From Liquorilactobacillus mali KCTC 3596 = DSM 20444 (GTDB lineage: Bacteria; Bacillota; Bacilli; Lactobacillales; Lactobacillaceae), in the NCBI RefSeq assembly GCF_000260415.1, contig NZ_BACP01000058.1, positions 1-58,138 of the forward strand: a DNA stretch of 58,138 bases, written 5' to 3'. Made by a program: the position numbers and the translations under genes. This document shows positions 18,349 through 27,788 of the stretch, one piece after another; the stretch's first letter is position 1; every line of letters starts with the position of its first letter. Below the pieces are notes generated by a model. The model worked only from the letters and a program-made list of their open reading frames with translations, was not told where the DNA came from and did no database searches.

Positions 18349-19356
18349 CTATCTAAATTCTTTGTCTGCCCTAAATACAATATTTGCACTTGATCTTAAA
18401 TCATATAATACACGATTAACTTGTACACTGACAGCTAACCAGTCCTCCATTTTTTGCTTATTATCCAATGATAAAGGGTCTTGTAGGATACTTGTAAAGT
18501 CTGAAACTTCAGCTGCCATCGGATTAGCGGCTGTTTTTTGAGTCAATATTCGCTTTGTGGCCCCATCAACTAGTTGAACATCAGCAAGGTCTGCTGCATT
18601 ATCCATAATAATAGTCTCTCTAAGTCCATATATTTCACTTGTCAGGTATGAATTTGCAATTTTACCCACATTCAAAGTCACCGTGTATCCAGAATAATTT
18701 AGCAGTGCCAAACCTTTACCATCAATCCCATTTCGAAGTTTAGTTGCTGTGTAACTCACACTATCTGGAAGCCCAAACCAACTAACAGCATCGTATACAA
18801 GATATACGCCTAAGTCTTGCAATGCTCCACCTGAAAAATTCAACGAAAAGACATTCGGTTCATTACCTGCGAGAAAATCATCGTACTTGGAAGAATACTT
18901 CATATAAGTCAATGTAGCACCTTGAATAGTATCCATCTGCTTAACCGTTTCTTTGATTTTCAAGAAATTTAGTTCATGAAAATGCCTTGCTGCTTCAAAG
19001 TAGTAGACATTATTATATCTGCGCAGTAATCTCTGTAGAACCTTCATTTCAGCAGGGCTTGAACAAGCAGGTTTTTCAACAATCACATGTTTACCTGCCA
19101 AGATAGCCTGCCTACTCTGTTCAAAATGCAAACTATTAGGAGATGCAATATAAACGACCTCAAAATTTCCTTCAGAGAAAAATTGATGCAGGTCTCGATA
19201 ACCCTTAACATTTTCCGAAAATTCACGCCCAAATTGCTCCGCTTTTTCAATTGAACGTGAAAAAACGCTGGTTAATTCCCAGGAACCGTTTTCTTGTGCA
19301 GCTTCAACAAATTGTTTCGTAATCCATCCCGTACCTATTACCCCTAACCTCAACAT
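18349..19356 (-). CDS. Gfo/Idh/MocA-family oxidoreductase
   Basis: NAD(P)-dependent oxidoreductase of 335 residues. The N-terminal Rossmann motif is GVIGTGWI (GxGxxG-like). The family's EKP motif is in HVIVEKPAC near residue 95. The substrate-binding C-terminal alpha/beta domain contains GGALQDLGVY. The open frame runs up to 19395, but the ATG at 19356 has AGGAGG 5 nt upstream and starts directly at the nucleotide fold. The sugar or polyol substrate cannot be predicted. It leads a two-gene unit with the DEAD-box helicase, a pairing with no obvious functional link. Confidence 0.9.
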   Translation of the reverse strand: MLRLGVIGTGWITKQFVEAAQENGSWELTSVFSRSIEKAEQFGREFSENVKGYRDLHQFFSEGNFEVVYIASPNSLHFEQSRQAILAGKHVIVEKPACSSPAEMKVLQRLLRRYNNVYYFEAARHFHELNFLKIKETVKQMDTIQGATLTYMKYSSKYDDFLAGNEPNVFSLNFSGGALQDLGVYLVYDAVSWFGLPDSVSYTATKLRNGIDGKGLALLNYSGYTVTLNVGKIANSYLTSEIYGLRETIIMDNAADLADVQLVDGATKRILTQKTAANPMAAEVSDFTSILQDPLSLDNKQKMEDWLAVSVQVNRVLYDLRSSANIVFRADKEFR

Positions 19357-19641
19357 AGAACCTCCTCCTTTGTGAATCGCTTTCTTAAAAACCATTGTAG
19401 CAAAAAAAGAAGGTGGAGTATATCTAAGTAGGAATAGTTAGCTACTTAAATTAAAAAAATATTGCTATAACCTAATTGTTGTTAATATCTTTCAGATAAT
19501 ACAATCTTATTTCAAAAATAATATATTGCTGTTAAAATCTGTTTAAATACTACTTTATTCAACACTTAAATGTTATATTATATCTTGAAATCAATTAAAG
19601 TTATACTATTTTGTAGATTAGTGAGAGGAGCGCAATTATCA

Positions 19642-19998
19642 ATGAATCACAAACGACATGCTACTTCAGGATTCAGCCCGCGCAACCATTTCAACCCTCT
19701 CGTCCTATTTAAGAAGAAGTCAATCCCGGAAGTTTTGCCTAACTTCTATGTAGGCAAGTGGAATTTTACAGATGAACTTAGTGGAAAAGTTCATTTGCTT
19801 GAAGTCAATGCTACACTCAAAATACTCATCGATGGTCGTAAGTTACCTGGAAAAATAACAAAATTAGATGATAAAGAGTTGATCTTTATCGACAAATATG
19901 GATATCAATTGCGTCTTGATGCCACCGAAAAGCATCCTGTAAGCCTATTTGATGAAGCAGATAATCGTGTTTATCCAATTGTAAAAATAGATAATTAA
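19642..19998 (+). CDS. Small DUF4828-like protein
   Basis: About 118 residues. The central part (FYVGKWNFTDELSGKVHLLEV, then ILIDGRKLPGKITKLDDKELIFIDKYGYQL) resembles, from memory, the lactobacillar family DUF4828 of unknown function. The pattern suggests a small beta-barrel. The N-terminus is basic and has no clear signal peptide. The ATG chosen has a GAGGAG 11 nt upstream, rather far. No functional clue from the neighbours (divergent oxidoreductase, downstream ogt). Confidence 0.65.
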   Translation: MNHKRHATSGFSPRNHFNPLVLFKKKSIPEVLPNFYVGKWNFTDELSGKVHLLEVNATLKILIDGRKLPGKITKLDDKELIFIDKYGYQLRLDATEKHPVSLFDEADNRVYPIVKIDN

Positions 19999-20130
19999 CT
20001 AGCGACATAAGTTTTAATTTCTGGTTCTTGAACTCTTGGGTAAAATGACAACATAATCAGGTGCTCGTTGTTCTGTTACTAGATTAATCAATTTATTCTA
20101 TTGTTTTTTTATCATTGGAGGATGCGTTTG

Positions 20131-20646
20131 ATGAGGTTATTCACTAATTACATAGATACTCCTATTGGCAAGATGGTCAGTATCAGTGATGATAGTTACC
20201 TGTATCTATTGCAGTTCACTGATTCGAAAAAATTGGACTTACGAATACAGCAAGTGTGCAAATTTTACAAAGCTGAGTTGGTTGAACAACCCACAGCCGT
20301 CTATCTCACTTTGAAAAAGCAGCTTACCGCATACTTTCTAAAAGAAATAGATACATTTTCAGTCCCATTAGTTCTTAATGGAACATCTTTTCAAAAACAG
20401 GTTTGGAACATCCTGCAAAGTACACATTCTGGCGAACTGCTCACTTACAAGAAAATCGCAGAATTACTCGGAAGTTCTGGCAAGTCACAGGCGGTCGGAA
20501 ATGCCAATGGAGCCAATAAAATTGCAATCATAATTCCTTGTCATCGAGTAATAAATGCCAGCGGTTCTCTTGGGGGCTATGCGGGTGGGCTATCACGAAA
20601 GATGTTTCTTTTATCTCTTGAAAGCAAAAATGTAACTCTGTTCTAA
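20131..20646 (+). CDS. ogt: Methylated-DNA-protein-cysteine methyltransferase
   Basis: Suicide DNA-repair protein that transfers alkyl groups from O6-alkylguanine to its own cysteine. It has 171 residues. The active-site motif IIPCHRVI is present. The helix-turn-helix DNA-binding region is LTYKKIAELLG with SQAVGNANGANK. The frame is open from 20101, but the ATG at 20131 has GGAGG 9 nt upstream. Single gene closed by a strong bidirectional terminator. Confidence 0.95.
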   Translation: MRLFTNYIDTPIGKMVSISDDSYLYLLQFTDSKKLDLRIQQVCKFYKAELVEQPTAVYLTLKKQLTAYFLKEIDTFSVPLVLNGTSFQKQVWNILQSTHSGELLTYKKIAELLGSSGKSQAVGNANGANKIAIIIPCHRVINASGSLGGYAGGLSRKMFLLSLESKNVTLF

Positions 20647-20765
20647 TTGTTCTAAACCCATGTTAACAGCATATAATTGTATCTACCTTATCTACCCACA
20701 ACAAAATAAGCAGTTGCAGATCGAGTACTGATATGATATTCTCCCCGTGAAGCACGTTTATGTCT

Positions 20766-20820
20766 AATAATAAAGGACTAGATCATGAGTTGAATTTTTG
20801 ATCTAGTCCTTTATTATTTT
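20766..20820. terminator. Strong bidirectional terminator
   Basis: A perfect 20-bp stem (20766-20785 with 20799-20818) and a 13-nt loop, followed by T's. It separates ogt (plus) from the amino-acid ABC operon (minus). The sequence just before it (20750-20765) resembles part of the intergenic repeat. Confidence 0.92.
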
Positions 20821-20852
20821 TTTCTTAGAATGTTATTGCGGAAATAAGACTC

Positions 20853-21725
20853 CTATTTAATATTTTTTGTTATTCCATCTGACACACTTACCATGTATTT
20901 ATCAGATAGACCATATTTTGCAAGGATTTTCTTGAGAGTTCCATCTTTTTTCATTTTATTTAGTGCTTTATTTGTTGCATTCAGTAATGACTTATCTGAG
21001 AAGTTTACTGCAGCACCAATTTGCCCAGTAGCCTCAGATTTGTACGAACTCAGCAGTTTAAGTGATAGTGATGAATCCTTTGAAAGTGTGTAATCAGCAA
21101 CTATCCCATCGGTAACACAGGCTGCGATTTTACCAGTGTCTACAGCCAACATTAACTCAGTTTGTTTCCCATACACTTGAACATCCTTAACTATTCCTTC
21201 TTTCTTCCATTTTTCTGCAATTTCCAAAAATGCTGTTCCCTTTTGTGCCCCAATAACTTTACCCTTTAAATCCGATAATGAATTGATACTAGAATTTTTA
21301 GGAATTACAACTGCATCCCCTTCTTTATACCATATGTCTGTAAAAGCCGCTTTTTGAAGGCGTTCTTTCTTTATATACATAGCATCTGTCACCATGTCGA
21401 TTGAACCCTTATTCAACTCAACCAGAAGATTTTCAAATGGAACTTGCTTCATTTCGACTTTTTTAATTCCAATACGTTTAGCAATCTCCTTAATGATATC
21501 TGCATCAATACCCGTGAATTTCTTTGTTTTTGTATCAATGTAAGCAAATGGTGCATCATTGGATGATCCAACAACAAGTACACCTTTTTTCTTTATTTTT
21601 GCAAGCGTATCTGTACTAGATGATGTCGAAGAACTTTTTGAACTGCTTTTACCTGAAGAACAAGCAGTTACAAATAATAATAGTGCTGTGATACTAAGCA
21701 ACATTAATAATATTCTTTTCTTCAT
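20853..21725 (-). CDS. Amino-acid ABC transporter substrate-binding lipoprotein
   Basis: Extracellular solute-binding protein of family 3, 290 residues. A lipoprotein signal peptide ends in the lipobox VTAC (Cys22) and is followed by a serine-rich tether. The core has the family start VLVVGSSNDAPFAY and the GIDADIIKEIAKR stretch. Last gene of the aminotransferase-ATPase-permease-SBP operon. The ligand is likely an amino acid or an omega-amino acid, given the linked aminotransferase. Confidence 0.92.
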   Translation of the reverse strand: MKKRILLMLLSITALLLFVTACSSGKSSSKSSSTSSSTDTLAKIKKKGVLVVGSSNDAPFAYIDTKTKKFTGIDADIIKEIAKRIGIKKVEMKQVPFENLLVELNKGSIDMVTDAMYIKKERLQKAAFTDIWYKEGDAVVIPKNSSINSLSDLKGKVIGAQKGTAFLEIAEKWKKEGIVKDVQVYGKQTELMLAVDTGKIAACVTDGIVADYTLSKDSSLSLKLLSSYKSEATGQIGAAVNFSDKSLLNATNKALNKMKKDGTLKKILAKYGLSDKYMVSVSDGITKNIK

Positions 21726-21741
21726 GTACTTATCTCCTTTT

Positions 21742-22440
21742 TTAATGCAAAACCTTCATTTTCTTCTCCAATAATTTCATCAACTGCGACAAAGGCAAAC
21801 TCAAAAGCAAATATACACCTGCTAAAATAGTATATGATTCAATTGTTTCAAATGTCTGTGATGCATATGTCTGTGTCCGTAACAGTAACTCACTCACTGA
21901 AATGATAGCCAGTAATGATGTATCCTTTATCATCATTACCAAATAATTACCAAGAACAGGGATACTATTTGCAAAGGCCTGTGGAATAATTATTTTCCAC
22001 AAGACCTGGTAATAAGTAAATCCGAGTGCCAATCCAGATTCTTTCTGACCATCATCAATAGAAAGAATAGCAGAACGAAATACTTCAGAAATATAGGCCC
22101 CATAATTAATTGAAAGTCCTGCAATCCCCGCGGCCACTGCTGAAAATTGTATATTAGCACTACTGTTACCCATTGCTTTCAATATATTATCAAGTATTAA
22201 TGGCACAACATAGTAAATATAGAAAAGCTGTACTAACAATGGAGTTCCCCTAACAATTTCCACAAGCGTTGCAAAAAGTACCTTAACAATCTTTAATTGT
22301 GTAAGCCTGCAAATAGCAACTAACAAACCTACTACCACAGCAATTAAGAAACTTGAAATCGTTGTTTGTAGTACAACCACTACGCCCTGTAACAGTGACG
22401 GAACTAAGTTATTAAAAGCATCTGTCCAGTTTAAATTCAT
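21742..22440 (-). CDS. Amino-acid ABC transporter permease
   Basis: Membrane permease of the His/Glu/Gln/Arg/opine family, 232 residues from the chosen start. About five membrane segments. The EAA loop that contacts the ATPase is QKESGLALGFTYYQVLWKIIIPQA. The frame is open to 22509 but this overlaps the ATPase end. The ATG at 22440 has AAAGGAG 7 nt upstream and begins MNLNWTDAF. It lies between the frameshifted ATPase and the substrate-binding protein. Confidence 0.92.
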   Translation of the reverse strand: MNLNWTDAFNNLVPSLLQGVVVVLQTTISSFLIAVVVGLLVAICRLTQLKIVKVLFATLVEIVRGTPLLVQLFYIYYVVPLILDNILKAMGNSSANIQFSAVAAGIAGLSINYGAYISEVFRSAILSIDDGQKESGLALGFTYYQVLWKIIIPQAFANSIPVLGNYLVMMIKDTSLLAIISVSELLLRTQTYASQTFETIESYTILAGVYLLLSLPLSQLMKLLEKKMKVLH

Positions 22441-22456
22441 GCAAAAACTCCTTTCT

Positions 22457-23190
22457 TTACAGAATACGTGCGAGAAATTCTTGAGTTCTGAGATTCTGAG
22501 GATTTTCAAAGATTTCTTTTGGAGTTCCTTGCTCCACTATGTATCCACCTTCCATAAAAATCACTCTATCGGCAACATCACGAGCAAATCCCATCTCATG
22601 TGTGACCACAATCATAGTCATCCCATCGTTAGCCAATTTTTTTATAACTTTCAAAACTTCGCCAACTAACTCTGGATCGAGTGCCGAAGTGGGTTCATCA
22701 AATAATAGAAGCTCTGGATTCATCGCAAGTGCTCTTGCAATTGCCACTCGCTGCTTTTGACCCCCAGACAATGAAGATGGATATACATCTTTTTCTCAAG
22801 CAGACCCACCTTGTCCAATAATTCGCAAGCTTCTTTTTCGGCCAATTCTTTCTTTTTCTTGTTTAAACTTCTAGGTGCCATTGTTATGTTATCTATTACC
22901 TTCTTTAAGTTGAACAAGTAATATCCCTGAAATACCATTCCAACATTTTGTCGATACTTATTTACCCTTATTTTCCCATTTAGGATACTTTGATCTTGAA
23001 AGATAATATCGCCTGCTGTTGGTATTTCTAGTAAATTTAAGCATCTTAAGAATGTACTTTTTCCCGAGCCAGATGGTCCAATAATACAGACCACTTCTCC
23101 TTTTTTTATGTCCATACTGACATCTTTCAAAACCAGATTTGATCCATAACTTTTTGAAATACTCTTAACAGACATCATTATTTCTTCCAT
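22457..23190 (-). pseudogene. Amino-acid ABC transporter ATPase, frameshifted
   Basis: A GlnQ/HisP-type ATPase split in two frames. The upstream part (from 23190, AGGAGG site) has Walker A GPSGSGKST and Q-loop VFQGYYLF. It runs out of frame at an A-run (T-run at 22790-22794 on the plus strand). The downstream frame has the signature [15 protein letters not shown], Walker [13 protein letters not shown] and switch VTHEMGFA. Adding one A to the 5-A run joins them as [16 protein letters not shown]. Without correction no full ATPase is made. It may be a real mutation or a sequencing error; the rest of the operon is intact. Confidence 0.85.
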
Positions 23191-23208
23191 TTTTGTGCAC
23201 CTCCTAAA

Positions 23209-24579
23209 TCAGGATATTTTACTTACACTTAATTCTTGAATTGATTCCTCTAAAATTGTTAATCCAACATTTAGCTGATCTTCTGTTATCACTAAAGGTG
23301 CTAAAAAACGAATTACATTTCCATGCGCACCCGCATTTTCAATAATTAATCCCTTTGAAACGCATAATTGAATTAAATCACTTACAAACTTAGTAGCTGG
23401 CTCCTTAGTTTTTTTGTCCTCAACAAATTCAATTCCAAGCATTGCACCCCAGCCGCGAACGTCTCCGATAACCGGATATTTAGTTTTCCACTCCAAGAAT
23501 TCTTTTTTGCACCGCGTTCCAATTTTTTGTGCTTTAGTTATCAAATCCTCATCCTTAATGATTTCCAATACTTCAAGTGCCGCTGCACACGCTACTGCAT
23601 TCCCTCCAAAAGTCCCTCCAATCACACCTTTTGGTACACTGTCCATTATTTCTTTTCTTGCAATCACTCCACCTAAAGGTAATCCACCTGCAATAGACTT
23701 AGCCACTGTTAAGATATCTGGTGTAAAACCTGCTTCTTGCCAATAGTTTGAAGCAAACATTCTTCCAGTTCTTGCAAACCCGCTCTGAACTTCATCCGCA
23801 ATTAATAAAATGCCATTTTCATCACAAATTTTGCGAACTGCTTCGACCCACTTTAATGGTGCAGGAATAAATCCACCTTCGCCTTGAACCGGCTCAAGTA
23901 CAATTGCAGCAACCTGATCAGCAGCTGATTCCTCTTCAAAAATTTGATTTATCCTAGCTAAGTAATATTCAATTGCATCTTCTTCTTTTATTCCCTTTGG
24001 TAAATGATACAAATTAGGAAAATCTGCCCTAAATATTCCATCGGCTAATGGACCCGTACCTTTTGCATATGCTTTCTTTGATGTCATCGTCATTGTTAGT
24101 AATGTACGGCCATGAAATGCACCTGAAAAAACAATCACATTCGGTCTCTTTGTATATACTTTCGCTATCTTTATAGCATTTTCGTTCACTTCTGCACCAC
24201 TATTTGCAAAAAAAACCTTTACCTCTTCATTTTTCTTTACAGGGGCAATTTCAGCGAGTTTTTGTGCCAATTTTGTATATCCTTTATGTGTGACTATATT
24301 GAACATTCCATGCAAATATTTCTCACTTTGTTTTTTTACTGCCTCCACAACACGTGGATTTGTATGGCCCACATTTAAAACACCTACTCCACCTACCCAA
24401 TCCAAAAATAAGTTTCCATCTGGATCTTGGATAATTGCACCTTCAGAATTTTCAATCACTACAGGATATATACATCCTACAGAATTGGGAACATATTTCT
24501 TTCGCTCACTCAATATGATATTTGCCTTGGGCCCAGGTAATTGTTTAGTTATAATTTTTGGCAACTTCGTACTCAACAT
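23209..24579 (-). CDS. Class III PLP-dependent aminotransferase (GABA-type)
   Basis: Fold-type I pyridoxal-phosphate aminotransferase, 456 residues. Substrate and cofactor motifs: ANSGAEVNENAIK, AFHGRTLLTMTMTSK, ADEVQSGFARTGRMF, and the PLP-lysine in TVAKSIAGGLPLGG. It is closest in pattern to 4-aminobutyrate aminotransferases, but acetylornithine or beta-alanine enzymes are possible. First gene of an operon with an amino-acid ABC transporter and divergent from a PucR-type regulator 72 nt away. This suggests uptake and transamination of an amino compound under substrate-responsive control. Confidence 0.9.
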   Translation of the reverse strand: MLSTKLPKIITKQLPGPKANIILSERKKYVPNSVGCIYPVVIENSEGAIIQDPDGNLFLDWVGGVGVLNVGHTNPRVVEAVKKQSEKYLHGMFNIVTHKGYTKLAQKLAEIAPVKKNEEVKVFFANSGAEVNENAIKIAKVYTKRPNVIVFSGAFHGRTLLTMTMTSKKAYAKGTGPLADGIFRADFPNLYHLPKGIKEEDAIEYYLARINQIFEEESAADQVAAIVLEPVQGEGGFIPAPLKWVEAVRKICDENGILLIADEVQSGFARTGRMFASNYWQEAGFTPDILTVAKSIAGGLPLGGVIARKEIMDSVPKGVIGGTFGGNAVACAAALEVLEIIKDEDLITKAQKIGTRCKKEFLEWKTKYPVIGDVRGWGAMLGIEFVEDKKTKEPATKFVSDLIQLCVSKGLIIENAGAHGNVIRFLAPLVITEDQLNVGLTILEESIQELSVSKIS

Positions 24580-24597
24580 TTATGATTCCTTCTTCCA

Positions 24598-24625
24598 TTG
24601 ACTTGTAAAATATTAGATATATAAT
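24598..24625 (+). promoter_or_regulatory. Promoter of the PucR-type regulator
   Basis: TTGACT (24598-24603) and TATAAT (24620-24625) are separated by 16 nt. They lie in the 72-nt divergent region shared with the aminotransferase operon. Confidence 0.75.
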
Positions 24626-24651
24626 GATAAACAAAAAAAGTTGGTGATCAA

Positions 24652-25812
24652 ATGGCTATAAATTTCAGATCAGTTTACTATGCAACTAAAGAAAAGTATG
24701 AAATGAATCTCATAACTGGTAGTACCGGATTGGATAAATTATTTAGCTGGGTTCATATTTTGGAAAACATAAATACGATGGATTATCTGCACGGAAATGA
24801 GATCGTTATAACAACTGGAATTGGAAAAGATTCTGACACTTGGCTTTTCGAATATGTTCAAAAGGTAATCTCTTCAGGGGCAACAGCTCTAATTATTAAT
24901 ACGGGGCAATTCATTAGGGATATTCCGAAAAATATAGTTGATTATTGTAGTAAAAAGAATTTTCCATTAATTACAGTTCCTTGGAAAATACATTTAATTG
25001 ATATAATTAGGGACTATTGTAATCGTATTTTTGCAAGTGAACAGTTGTCATATAGTCTCATGGGAAGTATAAAAAATGCAATTTTCCATCCTAATTCGCC
25101 TGAAGCTTTTGAGCGTCAACTTGAAAGAAATAATTTCGACTTGCATTCTGATTACACTATTCTTGCCATCAGCAGTGATGACTTGGATATTTTAAGGATT
25201 AATTCTAATCTTTATGGTAAACTTCGTCTCAAAGTTGAAGTTGAGCTCAACAAATTCAGATTCATCAACTGTATTTTTGATTACGATAATTCCTTCTTCA
25301 TCGTGATTAATAGTTCCATTAACATTCCAGAATTTGCCAACTCAATCGACAAAATGTTGAAAATAAATTTCAAGGAATATAATTTTAATATCAGTGTAAG
25401 TTCAACAGCATCATCAATTTTTGAATTACATCGTTCATACAAACAAATTGAATATGTTAAGGCTCATATGCATAAAAAATCATCAAATTCAGTATGTTTT
25501 TTTGAGGATAATGGAATAAACGAACTCATTTTAGCAGTTAACAATTATCAACTTCTCGAGGACAGTGCTTTAAAAACACTGGAACCAATCTTAAAACATG
25601 ACCAAGAGGCTGGTACTGAATACCTTGATCTCCTTAAACTATATCTACAAGAAAACTGTAGTGTTAAAGCTGTTTCCGAGAAAACATTTTCCCATCGAAA
25701 TACAATTAACTACCGGATCAAACGTATTAAAAATCTATTGGGAGTAAATCTAGATGAAAATGAAGAGCGTTTTAAACTTATTCTGGCATTTCACATTATG
25801 GATATTCTGTAA
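24652..25812 (+). CDS. PucR-family transcriptional regulator
   Basis: Transcription factor of 386 residues. The N-terminal PucR domain (about 1-125) contains NTMDYLHGNEIVITTGIG and the family's NTGQF-IP-NIVDYC pattern. A central GGDEF-like (CdaR-type) region follows. The C-terminal helix-turn-helix (about 325-380) reads SVKAVSEKTFSHRNTINYRIKRIKNLLG. Such regulators sense purine or amino-acid catabolites. Its divergent placement makes it the probable activator of the aminotransferase/ABC operon. The GGTGAT site precedes the ATG. Confidence 0.9.
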   Translation: MAINFRSVYYATKEKYEMNLITGSTGLDKLFSWVHILENINTMDYLHGNEIVITTGIGKDSDTWLFEYVQKVISSGATALIINTGQFIRDIPKNIVDYCSKKNFPLITVPWKIHLIDIIRDYCNRIFASEQLSYSLMGSIKNAIFHPNSPEAFERQLERNNFDLHSDYTILAISSDDLDILRINSNLYGKLRLKVEVELNKFRFINCIFDYDNSFFIVINSSINIPEFANSIDKMLKINFKEYNFNISVSSTASSIFELHRSYKQIEYVKAHMHKKSSNSVCFFEDNGINELILAVNNYQLLEDSALKTLEPILKHDQEAGTEYLDLLKLYLQENCSVKAVSEKTFSHRNTINYRIKRIKNLLGVNLDENEERFKLILAFHIMDIL

Positions 25813-26156
25813 TCTCTCCCATCTCCTTTTCGTTGTAAGAATATTATCATAATTATTCATAATATAACATGTATTAAGGCATAAATATTCTATTGTATAT
25901 TTGTGCTGGAGCACAAAATCACTTTTTTTCTTAGGTTTATACCTTTCAAACTTACTTTTTTAAAAGATAGCGCTATCATCTTAAAATGAGCATATAAAAA
26001 AATCTAGTCGTAATTCTGATTGAGTACAGTTTTTGCTGATCTCATTATCAAAATTAATCCTAGATTTTTTGTTTATCATAAAATTTTTATACAAATAAAG
26101 TTTAGATATCTTCGTATCCATGGAACTCAATACATTTTCTTACAAAAAAGTCCGTA
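25813..26156. other. Convergent gap with palindrome and terminator
   Basis: It lies between the convergent pucR-type gene and oppA. It holds a 12-bp perfect palindrome GATAGCGCTATC (25966-25977). It also has a stem TCTAG/CTAGA flanked by A- and T-runs (25996-26008 with 26060-26070) around a 50-nt loop, which may work as a weak bidirectional terminator. No gene is seen. Confidence 0.5.
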
Positions 26157-27776
26157 TTATTTTATATATGCATTTTTCCAAAGAAATCCACCTACTGAAT
26201 TGTACTTCACACCTTTAACATTCGACTTTATCATGAGTGCAGAAGTAGGTTGATACAACAGAGCAAGCGGTTGTTCCTCATCAAGGACATTTGTGGCATT
26301 GCTCATTGCTTTCCACCTGCCATCTGCATCACTAGCACTATCATTTTTAGCACTTGAAACATACTTATCATAGTCGCTGTTCTTCCATTTTCCGAAATTA
26401 TAAACATTATTACTTGTCATTAAGTTTAAGTACGTCAATGGATCAGTAAATTCTGCACCCCAACCAGTTAACACAAGATCAAAGTCTTGATTCATCATCT
26501 TAGTAATTCTATTTTTCTTTGGCATATTTGAAAGGTTGACCGTTAATCCTGATAATGTAGTCTCATATTGGCTTTGCAAGAATTCACTTGTGTTCTTACT
26601 TGTATCATCGTCATCACTAAGGAATGTTAAAGTCAGCTTATTAACACCTAACTCTTTTAAACCTTTTTTCCAGTATTTCTTAGCAAGTTTCTTGTTGTGT
26701 TCTGAAGCTTCTTTTACCTGTGCATCTTTTGCAAAATCTTTTCCTTTGTAACTTGTTAATCCTTCTGGTACAAAATTCTTTGATACAACAGAACCATCAC
26801 CCAAAACTTTTTTTACAAGTTGTTTGCGGTTTACTGCATAAGATAGGGCCTTACGAATGTTTACATTTTTTAAAGCCTTTCTAGTCGTATTGTAATCGAC
26901 GTAGGTCGTTCTTGCCTGCTCCAACGATTTAAATTCTTTGTTGGTTTTTAATTGACGAGCTTGCTCACTGCTTAAAAGTGTTTCGTCTAATTTACCGCTT
27001 TGATACAAATTGTATGATGTCGTCGTACTCTTTGTTACCTGGAAGTTTATTTTTGTTAACTTAACTTGTTTCTTACCCCAATAGTAATCATTTTTCTGTA
27101 AATTCCACTTATCATTTGTCCCCGTCCAGCCTTTAACAACAAAGGGACCATTGTAAAGCGTATATTTTGAAGAAGTTCCATATTTTTTGCCATATTTGTT
27201 AACAGCATTTTCATTTAGAGGATAGAAGCTCGAAATTACAAGTAATTTTTTGAAATAAGGAATTGTTTTATCCAAAGTCACCACTAACTTGTACTTACCT
27301 ACTGCTTTAACCCCTAATGTATCAGGGGATTTCTTGCTATTCATAATATCCTCTGCATTTTTCACTCCATCAAAAAGATAAGAGTTCGGTGCGGCAGTTG
27401 CTGGAGTTACCATCCTACGCCAGCCATAAACGTAATCTGCAGCAACTACAGATTTGCCATTACTCCATTTAGCATTCTTCCTTAGATTAAAAGTATATGT
27501 TTTCTCGTCTTTAGATACCTCGACGCTCGATGCTCCTGCTAATTTCAGCTTATTATTGCCATCCAAAACATAAAGTCCTTCATTACTGTTACGTAGAACT
27601 TCTCCCCCAACAGAATCATCAACCTGATCCGGATCTAATGTTTCAAGAGATGATGGTTCGCTCCAATTTAAAACCTGTTTGGTTGCAGCATCAACCTTCT
27701 TACTTGATGTTCCTAAAAATAACAGACTTGCCGCAACTACCAATCCACTTGATACCAAAACTCTACTCAACTTCAT
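26157..27776 (-). CDS. Oligopeptide-binding protein (OppA family)
   Basis: Extracellular solute-binding protein of family 5, 539 residues. Family stretches include TFNLRKNAKWSNGKSVVAADYVYGWRR-like sequence near residue 90 and DLVLTGWGAEFTDPLTYL near 435. The signal peptide (about residues 1-30, ending VDAAT) has no lipobox cysteine, unlike the paralogue at 47555. It may therefore be released, or held by other means. It follows the M20 dipeptidase by 12 nt in the same operon. The AGGGGGA site supports the ATG. No opp permease or ATPase genes are nearby. Confidence 0.92.
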   Translation of the reverse strand: MKLSRVLVSSGLVVAASLLFLGTSSKKVDAATKQVLNWSEPSSLETLDPDQVDDSVGGEVLRNSNEGLYVLDGNNKLKLAGASSVEVSKDEKTYTFNLRKNAKWSNGKSVVAADYVYGWRRMVTPATAAPNSYLFDGVKNAEDIMNSKKSPDTLGVKAVGKYKLVVTLDKTIPYFKKLLVISSFYPLNENAVNKYGKKYGTSSKYTLYNGPFVVKGWTGTNDKWNLQKNDYYWGKKQVKLTKINFQVTKSTTTSYNLYQSGKLDETLLSSEQARQLKTNKEFKSLEQARTTYVDYNTTRKALKNVNIRKALSYAVNRKQLVKKVLGDGSVVSKNFVPEGLTSYKGKDFAKDAQVKEASEHNKKLAKKYWKKGLKELGVNKLTLTFLSDDDDTSKNTSEFLQSQYETTLSGLTVNLSNMPKKNRITKMMNQDFDLVLTGWGAEFTDPLTYLNLMTSNNVYNFGKWKNSDYDKYVSSAKNDSASDADGRWKAMSNATNVLDEEQPLALLYQPTSALMIKSNVKGVKYNSVGGFLWKNAYIK

Positions 27777-27788
27777 ACTAAAATCCCC

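Noticed and set aside
19999-20130. Possible further copy of the intergenic repeat
   Set aside because: Only short matches such as GACATAAGTTTTAAT were found; no ordered blocks as in copies A-C.
25966-25977. 12-bp palindrome GATAGCGCTATC as an operator
   Set aside because: It lies between two convergent gene ends, not in a promoter region, so a regulatory role is unsupported.
26020-26253. A plus-strand open frame of 77 codons overlapping the oppA 3' end
   Set aside because: No good ribosome-binding site and the translated sequence looks random. The overlap with oppA explains the open frame.
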